From Desulfarculales bacterium UBA702 (lineage in GTDB: Bacteria > Desulfobacterota > Syntrophobacteria > Syntrophobacterales > Syntrophobacteraceae): a stretch of 53,631 bases of DNA. How positions within the stretch are numbered: position 1 is the first letter of the stretch; each line of letters opens with the position of its first letter. A program made the position numbers and the translations under genes. Location: positions 1-53,631 of the forward strand of contig DBMI01000052.1 of the NCBI GenBank assembly GCA_002298165.1. The letters are read 5' to 3'. Under the pieces are notes generated by a model. The model ran no database searches. It was not told the DNA's origin and saw nothing but the letters and a program-made list of their open reading frames with translations. This document shows, one piece after another, positions 48,724 through 53,631 of the stretch.

Positions 48724-49455
48724 ATGGAAGGCTTTATGATGCATGTTGATGGCAAAGAGGTAACCCGTGAGCAGTTAGATTTGATCCCGCTGCCTCAGGA
48801 GTCGGACACCTATAAACCAGTGAGCCATTATCATTTGGCGAACAAGCTCCTGACCATCTCCCAAGTCATTTTGAAAGATTACCTGCTCGTTGGCGAGCAT
48901 TACGGACTGGCCCGGAACGGTAACCAGATGTTCGCCTTCTTCAAGTTTCAAAAGGATGTGGGCGATCTCGCGCTCTCGCTGGCCTTTCGCAATAGCTACG
49001 ACCGCTCCATGTCCATTGGCCTGGCCATGGGGGCCAGCGTCTTTGTCTGCGACAATCTGGCCCTCCAAGGCGAGATCGTGGTGATGAAAAAACATACCAA
49101 AAATGTTTGGCTCGCACTGGAAACAACCTGCATTCAAACGCTTTACCGAAGCCAGGACTGCTTTGCAAAGATCACCGAGGATGCGGCAGCGATGAAAAGT
49201 TACCCCGTGAACGATCTGGAGGCCTTTAAACTTATGGGGCTGCTCTACGGGCGAGACATAATCAGTCCGCGTCAACTCACCGTCGTGAAAGAAGAATGGC
49301 TGCGCCCGACCTATGAAGAGTTTCGGCCAAGAACCATGTGGAGTCTCTATAACGCCTGTACCGAGGCGTTGAAATCCTCACCCCCGCTCACGGTGATGGA
49401 AAAGCATGTGCAACTGCACCACACCATCACCGCGCTGGGAGGGGGTGGACGGTGA
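48724..49455 (+). CDS. DUF932 protein
   Basis: 243 residues. LLVGEHYGLARNGNQMFAFF, LALSLAFRNSYDRSMSIGLA and GASVFVCDNLALQGEIVVMK, then KKHTKN, are the DUF932 core, a family common on plasmids, phages and integrative elements with unknown role. AGGAGGTCACT precedes the ATG. Its stop overlaps the GTG of the next small gene. Confidence 0.8.
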   Translation: MEGFMMHVDGKEVTREQLDLIPLPQESDTYKPVSHYHLANKLLTISQVILKDYLLVGEHYGLARNGNQMFAFFKFQKDVGDLALSLAFRNSYDRSMSIGLAMGASVFVCDNLALQGEIVVMKKHTKNVWLALETTCIQTLYRSQDCFAKITEDAAAMKSYPVNDLEAFKLMGLLYGRDIISPRQLTVVKEEWLRPTYEEFRPRTMWSLYNACTEALKSSPPLTVMEKHVQLHHTITALGGGGR

Positions 49456-49622
49456 AAAAGGAACTCACCACAGAAGATCTCAAGCTCTTGCTGGCCGGCA
49501 CTCACATCAAGCTCGACTGCGGCCACCAGGCCACCCCCGGCCACAACTTCGCGAACACGATCATTATTGTGTCCCTGGGCGGCGGGAAGATCGAAACAAG
49601 TTGCGCGGAATGTGGATATTAG
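49452..49622 (+). CDS. Small Cys/His protein, 56 residues
   Basis: Begins with GTG: KKELTTEDLKLLLAGTHIKL, then DCGHQATPGHNF and ends SCAECGY. C-G-H and C-x2-C pairs could bind zinc. GTGA overlap with the DUF932 stop and a strong GGGAGGGGG site. Closes the plus-strand operon. Function unknown. Confidence 0.55.
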   Translation: MKKELTTEDLKLLLAGTHIKLDCGHQATPGHNFANTIIIVSLGGGKIETSCAECGY

Positions 49623-49633
49623 TTCTTTCAAAA

Positions 49634-49666
49634 AAGACCCCAACCCAAAACATGGGAAGGGGTCTT
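49634..49666. terminator. Terminator hairpin
   Basis: AAGACCCC and GGGGTCTT pair over 8 bases. On the minus strand a run of six T follows. It closes the 46.3-49.6 kb operon and separates it from the AT-rich block. Confidence 0.6.
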
Positions 49667-49938
49667 ATGCATGAATGAACTGGGATTTATAATCTCATCT
49701 ACTAAAAGCCCCTTTCTCCTTCATATCAAAACCAACAACATTCACCAAACACACTTAACGACTTGCTAGTTTTGACCATATTATAGCCGTCTGCTATCAT
49801 AGTATATAGTGTCATAGATACTAAAACTAAAACGAAAGGAGGTATCTGAGTTCTTTTACAATTGAATACAATACCTTGTTAGGTAATGACTTGTATGCTG
49901 AACACTCACCAATAAGTTTCACACCAAAGGAGAACGTA
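49667..49938 (+). promoter_or_regulatory. Promoter and leader of the RCC1 gene
   Basis: TTGACC (49772-49777), 17 bases, TATCAT (49795-49800): a good sigma-70 promoter. Downstream, AGATACTAAAACTAAAA (49816-49832) resembles the 18-bp box of the two small membrane-protein promoters, with small gaps. An isolated AAAGGAGG near 49838 has no start codon at proper distance. The leader is about 130 bases. Confidence 0.55.
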
Positions 49939-52872
49939 ATGTATTTATCGTCTAGAGGATGGTTAATATTACTCTTAGCTTCGCTGTTCATCGTTTGTGC
50001 GAGTACGGCAGCTATGGCTGTCCAGCCGCAAATCGCCGGTGGTAGATTTCATACCCTTGTTCTTGATGTTAATGGAACATTGTGGGCAAGCGGTCAAAAT
50101 AATTATGGTCAAGTGGGTAATGGAACAACAATCAATGCCCTTTCCCCGGTGCAATTACCGAGCGTCTGGACGAAAATTACTGCCGGTGGTTATTTTAGTG
50201 TTGGGATAAAATCCGATGGCACGCTCTGGTCATGGGGCGCAAATACTTCGGGTTATGCCCTTGGTAGAAATATTGGTGCGCAATACTATAGTAATCAGCC
50301 AGGCCAAATAGGCAGTGACAATGATTGGGTAGATGTTTTTTCCGGAGCAATTCACACACTTGCCCTTAAATCTGATGGTTCCTTATGGGCTTGGGGATAT
50401 AATTCCGCTGGACAATTAGGAAGGGGAACAATGGACAGTTCTCTTATACCAATTCAAGTGGGAACTGATACCGATTGGAAATCCATTAGCGCCGGAGAAT
50501 ATCATTCGTTGGCAATAAAAACCAATGGAACACTGTGGGTCTGGGGAAGTAATAGTTTCGGGGAAATGGGTAATAATTCCAGAGTGAATGTCCTCAGTCC
50601 ATTACAAGTTGGTACGGCTACGGATTGGTTGCAAGCGGTAGGAGGAAGTAACTTTACCATAGCGTTGAAAACCGATCATACGCGGTGGGTTTGGGGCACC
50701 GAAAATAATGGAGCATCCGGAGATGGATGGAACAGCGGATATAGGCTGACCCCCTATAAAATTCCAGGAGAAAATGATTGGTCGGCTATTTCCGCTGGGT
50801 ACTTGCACGGCATGGGATTGAAGTTGAACGGAAGCTTATGGACGTGGGGATACAATTATAAGGGCGAGATCGGAAATAATACCACCACCGACAAATTCAC
50901 CCCATATAACGTCAATCCCGGACAAACTTATACAGTAATACCCAGAGCTATGATGGAAGCAGAGGCTAGCTTTGCGGGTAAGTCAGACGGAAGTGTTCAG
51001 GCATGGGGGTTTAACAACAATGGCCGGTTTGGTGATGGGACTAACGTTGACAAAAAAGTTCCTTCTCCGTCGCTGTTCAATCTTGGTCAGCTTACGTTAA
51101 CCACGGTGGCTAATCCCTCCAACCAAGGATCGATTTCTGGGCCGGGGATCAATTGCGGCTCGCAAGGAAGCGATTGCAACGAGGCATACCCTCTCAACCA
51201 GCAGGTCACGCTTACGGCTCTCGAAGAACCAGGATACACCCTGCATTACTGGTACGATGGTCAGAATTATACGTATTACACGACTCAGCTGACCGTCACC
51301 ATGAACGCGAGCAAGACCGTGACCGCATATTACGCCCCACTGCCGGGGATTAGTGTCAGCGTTAGTCCGGAATTCAGCGGAACGGTTGTAGAAAATATTC
51401 CACAAAATCCTCGGATCAGTTGCCCCGGCGACTGTGAAGAAGCATTGGATTACAATCAGCAAATCACCCTCACCGCTCAACCCCAACCTGGTTACACTTT
51501 TGTCCATTGGATGGTGGGAGGCAATGTAGTGTCAACTAGTTCAACTGACACTTTCACCATAACGGACCCGATGCATCTCTCCGCTGTCTTTCAACCGATC
51601 TACTCGCTCACCGTAGTTTCTAGCCCTGTGGAAGGTGGTTCCATAACAAGTGATATTGGTGGGATTTCTTGCAACGGATCACCACCAAACACTTGTCAGC
51701 AGGATTACCCTTCGGAGCAGAACGTACAAGTGTCGGCTCATCAAAATCTAGGATTCGTTTTTGATCATTGGGAACTGAACGGCTACAACAAACCATACAC
51801 GCAGAATCCTCTTCAAGTTACCATGTATGCAGCCAATACCTTAAAAGCTGTTTTTCTCCCCGTTAATACACTCGCCGTAACGGTCGATCCAACTGATGCT
51901 GGAAGTGTGTCCAATGACGTGAATGGTCTCATCTGTTCTCAAAGTTGCCAAACTTCCGTAAGTCCCGGAACTGTTGCAACCCTTACTGCAGCGGCAAATC
52001 CAGGGTGGGTTTTTGACGTTTGGGTTGTGGAGAATGCACTCTATGCGCAGGACACTCTGCCCTTAACCCTTTTAAATTCAAGAGCGGTCAAAGCGGTATT
52101 CAGACCTCAAACGACTGGGAATGAACCTGATACTGAATTTTCCTTGTCGGTTCCTGCCATAAACCAAAAAGATTCAGCCTATCGGTTTTTTGATGGTACG
52201 GGTAGTGCTGGACCGGCGGGGTGTGTGCCGGTTTCATTTACGATGATGTTTCTCTACTATTTTAATAGTATGAATCCCTATGGCATTCAGCTTGACAACT
52301 CCGCTTACTCGGAAAACACTGAGAAGATACTCGAGTCGATGGCAATGTACCTCGATGCTTACATTCAAAAGGGCGGGACGTGGGTTGATGATCAGGTAAC
52401 GCTGGAAAAAATGAGGGATTATTCCGTTAGCATTCAAACATCGGCAAGTCCCCAAAACGTTTATGTACAGTGGGACATCGACTACCTCAATCCATTGCTT
52501 CTGTCTTCACACCAGACGTTAGATGTATTGAAACAAAAGCTCATGAACGGAGAACCAGCTTATGTTTCCGGATGGGTAGTAGTCTCCCAAATAGGTATGC
52601 CGGATCTTAGTGGAGGACATGCTGTTTTGGCGACTGGTTATAAAAGGATAAACGGCGTCGAATACTTACTGATCAATGATACTTGGAATAATGATTCTCA
52701 CTGGTGTACAGTCAACTTTATTGAAAGTGACAATGCCGATGGGACTCATACTAGTGTGCTTAATCTGTGCTGGGACACATGGGATACAGTGTTTTTAACA
52801 ATAAATAGCGCTTCGTTATTGGTGAATACATTTGTGGCCGTCCCAAAACTCATAACATTTGTTCCTTTCTAA
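49939..52872 (+). CDS. Secreted RCC1 / InlB-repeat / C39-like peptidase protein
   Basis: 977 residues. Signal peptide with cleavage after AMA (27). Residues about 30-385 hold seven RCC1-like repeats (GTLWASGQNNYGQVGNG, GTLWSWGAN, GSLWAWGYNSAGQLGRG and so on), a likely beta-propeller. Four divergent InlB-type repeats follow (about 390-730; VTLTALEEPGYTLHYWYDG is one core), with Cys pairs. C-terminal domain (about 740-977) is a C39-like cysteine peptidase: C762 in GPAGCVP, H894 in SGGHAV, N913/D914 in LINDTW. AAGGAG six bases before ATG 49939; the frame opens earlier. Cell-surface or secreted peptidase is inferred. Confidence 0.75.
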   Translation: MYLSSRGWLILLLASLFIVCASTAAMAVQPQIAGGRFHTLVLDVNGTLWASGQNNYGQVGNGTTINALSPVQLPSVWTKITAGGYFSVGIKSDGTLWSWGANTSGYALGRNIGAQYYSNQPGQIGSDNDWVDVFSGAIHTLALKSDGSLWAWGYNSAGQLGRGTMDSSLIPIQVGTDTDWKSISAGEYHSLAIKTNGTLWVWGSNSFGEMGNNSRVNVLSPLQVGTATDWLQAVGGSNFTIALKTDHTRWVWGTENNGASGDGWNSGYRLTPYKIPGENDWSAISAGYLHGMGLKLNGSLWTWGYNYKGEIGNNTTTDKFTPYNVNPGQTYTVIPRAMMEAEASFAGKSDGSVQAWGFNNNGRFGDGTNVDKKVPSPSLFNLGQLTLTTVANPSNQGSISGPGINCGSQGSDCNEAYPLNQQVTLTALEEPGYTLHYWYDGQNYTYYTTQLTVTMNASKTVTAYYAPLPGISVSVSPEFSGTVVENIPQNPRISCPGDCEEALDYNQQITLTAQPQPGYTFVHWMVGGNVVSTSSTDTFTITDPMHLSAVFQPIYSLTVVSSPVEGGSITSDIGGISCNGSPPNTCQQDYPSEQNVQVSAHQNLGFVFDHWELNGYNKPYTQNPLQVTMYAANTLKAVFLPVNTLAVTVDPTDAGSVSNDVNGLICSQSCQTSVSPGTVATLTAAANPGWVFDVWVVENALYAQDTLPLTLLNSRAVKAVFRPQTTGNEPDTEFSLSVPAINQKDSAYRFFDGTGSAGPAGCVPVSFTMMFLYYFNSMNPYGIQLDNSAYSENTEKILESMAMYLDAYIQKGGTWVDDQVTLEKMRDYSVSIQTSASPQNVYVQWDIDYLNPLLLSSHQTLDVLKQKLMNGEPAYVSGWVVVSQIGMPDLSGGHAVLATGYKRINGVEYLLINDTWNNDSHWCTVNFIESDNADGTHTSVLNLCWDTWDTVFLTINSASLLVNTFVAVPKLITFVPF

Positions 52873-52896
52873 ACGAATGCTCAGGCATAAATAACT

Positions 52897-52936
52897 AAAA
52901 AAAGGCAGACTCTCAACTGAGATTCTGCTTTTTTTT
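52897..52936 (+). terminator. Rho-independent terminator
   Basis: A run of A, GCAGA-C-TCTCA, loop, TGAGA-T-TCTGC and a run of eight T: one internal mismatch. Lies 24 bases after the RCC1 gene and is symmetric enough to serve the converging gene at 52975. Confidence 0.8.
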
Positions 52937-52974
52937 AATAGAACTTGTAACTTAGTATTAAGCACTCTAAACTG

Positions 52975-53157
52975 CTACTCTTTAATAGCTGGTTGGTTCA
53001 CATCTAAAGGCTTACCGTGGTTCAATGGAAAAGATGATTCTCTCGTCGCTCTTTGGTAAAAATAGACGGCAGTATAAAATACAGCCACAATTGCCAGAAT
53101 TCCCAGGATTATATACATCTTATTTTTGATGATTGATTTTGGTTTAGATTGTTCCAC
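52975..53157 (-). CDS. Small single-TM protein
   Basis: 60 residues: basic N-terminus (KPKSIIKNK), one membrane segment (MYIILGILAIVAVFYTAVYF, about 14-33), charged tail. GTG start 53155-53157, GTG-GAA as in the gene at 27511. Its promoter and leader share an 18-bp box with that gene. Function unknown. Confidence 0.5.
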   Translation of the reverse strand: MEQSKPKSIIKNKMYIILGILAIVAVFYTAVYFYQRATRESSFPLNHGKPLDVNQPAIKE

Positions 53158-53161
53158 ATCG

Positions 53162-53214
53162 TTATTTTAGTTATTATCTAATTTAAGTATAATATGCTAT
53201 AGCTTTTAGGTCAA
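53162..53214 (-). promoter_or_regulatory. Sigma-70 promoter with conserved 18-bp box
   Basis: Minus strand: TTGACC (53209-53214), 17 bases, TATACT (53186-53191), six bases, then AGATAATAACTAAAATAA (53162-53179). Spacing is identical to that at 27761-27813. Confidence 0.65.
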
Positions 53215-53631
53215 AGATGGGCTTCAGAATAGGGCCATGCGAGTATAGAGGAATCTCTCGCTGCGATTTCCTCCTATGAAGTAATGGGAAGATCTGCCAC
53301 TTTTTCAAACCGCGTTTATCAGATTCATGAAGTGAATAGTAGGTGAAAGTAGTTGACGATCATGGGGGAAAATATGGCTAAGCCTTAAATAAGGACCAAA
53401 ATCGGGTACCTTCGGCAAAGCAGCGTCATTTCGCTTACTTACCTTCACAAATTTTCTGCCATAATCCTGCCATAATCGCTTTAAAGGACAGGTAACGATG
53501 GGTAATACGGTGAAAATCAGCAAAAGGATTACCATCGTTAAATCGCGATGTTACATAGAAATAACTTACCGATACATCACCTTAGCTACTCACGCTTTTC
53601 GCTTTTTTCTGACTCTTAATCAGGAGGTTCG
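53215..53631. other. Right-edge region without a supported gene
   Basis: One minus-strand frame (53305-53535, 76 residues, hydrophobic start then basic) lacks a ribosome binding site and any recognisable motif. It may be a gene fragment or part of a decayed insertion sequence. Nothing else is seen. Confidence 0.3.

Noticed and set aside
53305..53535. 76-residue minus-strand frame near the right edge
   Set aside because: No ribosome binding site and no family; may be a fragment but cannot be supported as a gene.

Overview
The window looks like a chromosomal hot-spot of stacked mobile elements in a Gram-negative bacterium. A lipoprotein signal, a Mu-like phage and a two-gene Panacea toxin-antitoxin all fit that. 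The phage genes resemble those of Mu-like phages from Desulfobacterota or Nitrospirota, but no marker fixes the taxon. Base composition changes by block: GC-rich phage, intermediate defence block, and AT-rich cargo around 24.2-28.0 kb and 49.7-53.2 kb.

Layout. (1) 1-12.4 kb: left half of a Mu-like prophage on the minus strand, running off the left edge inside the terminase gene. From right to left it carries an S24 repressor (plus strand), a divergent early promoter with an operator, HTH genes, transposase A, ATPase B, GemA, Gam, small early genes, an HTH regulator in the Mor position, endolysin, lipoprotein, a holin-like protein, and gp25/26/27/28-like packaging genes. (2) 12.4-14.7 kb: accessory genes. 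These are a 24-residue tandem-repeat protein, a duplicated scrap of the repressor gene that now supplies a ribosome binding site, and a Panacea (DUF4065) toxin-antitoxin pair. (3) 14.8-23.4 kb: an integrative element bounded by two different tyrosine recombinases. It holds excisionase-like genes, a soluble VirD4/HerA-like ATPase, a Replic_Relax-like gene and small membrane or coiled-coil genes. (4) 23.4-28.1 kb: cargo between two copies of a tRNA 3'-end plus terminator, with TGTCAC iterons, HTH_17 genes, a DUF3644 HEPN protein and AT-rich genes for membrane or anchored proteins. (5) 28.4-41.8 kb: seven co-directional defence genes. They are a PLD-SNF2 helicase, an NPPY methyltransferase, a GIY-YIG nuclease, a TIGR02391 HEPN protein, an AbiJ-like HEPN protein, and Hachiman HamA and HamB. 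(6) 41.9-43.5 kb: a serine recombinase with a palindromic site, next to a decayed copy of a Cas4-like gene end. (7) 43.5-49.6 kb: a DNA-processing module with a Cas4/RecB-like nuclease, a second VirD4-like ATPase, an XRE regulator, a replication-initiator-like protein, two tandem RuvC-like genes of which the first lacks catalytic acids, DUF932 and a small Cys protein. (8) 49.7-53.6 kb: a secreted RCC1 / InlB-repeat / C39-like cysteine peptidase protein and a small membrane protein.

How the parts may fit. Blocks 3 and 7 look like the two halves of one element's DNA-handling backbone, with ATPases, nuclease, RuvC pair and integrases, but no visible relaxase or secretion channel. Blocks 4 and 5 sit between them as cargo. 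Two far-apart small membrane-protein genes (27.8 and 53.2 kb) share an 18-bp box just downstream of good sigma-70 promoters, suggesting a common regulator. All functional statements rest on reading the translated sequences; no database search was run.
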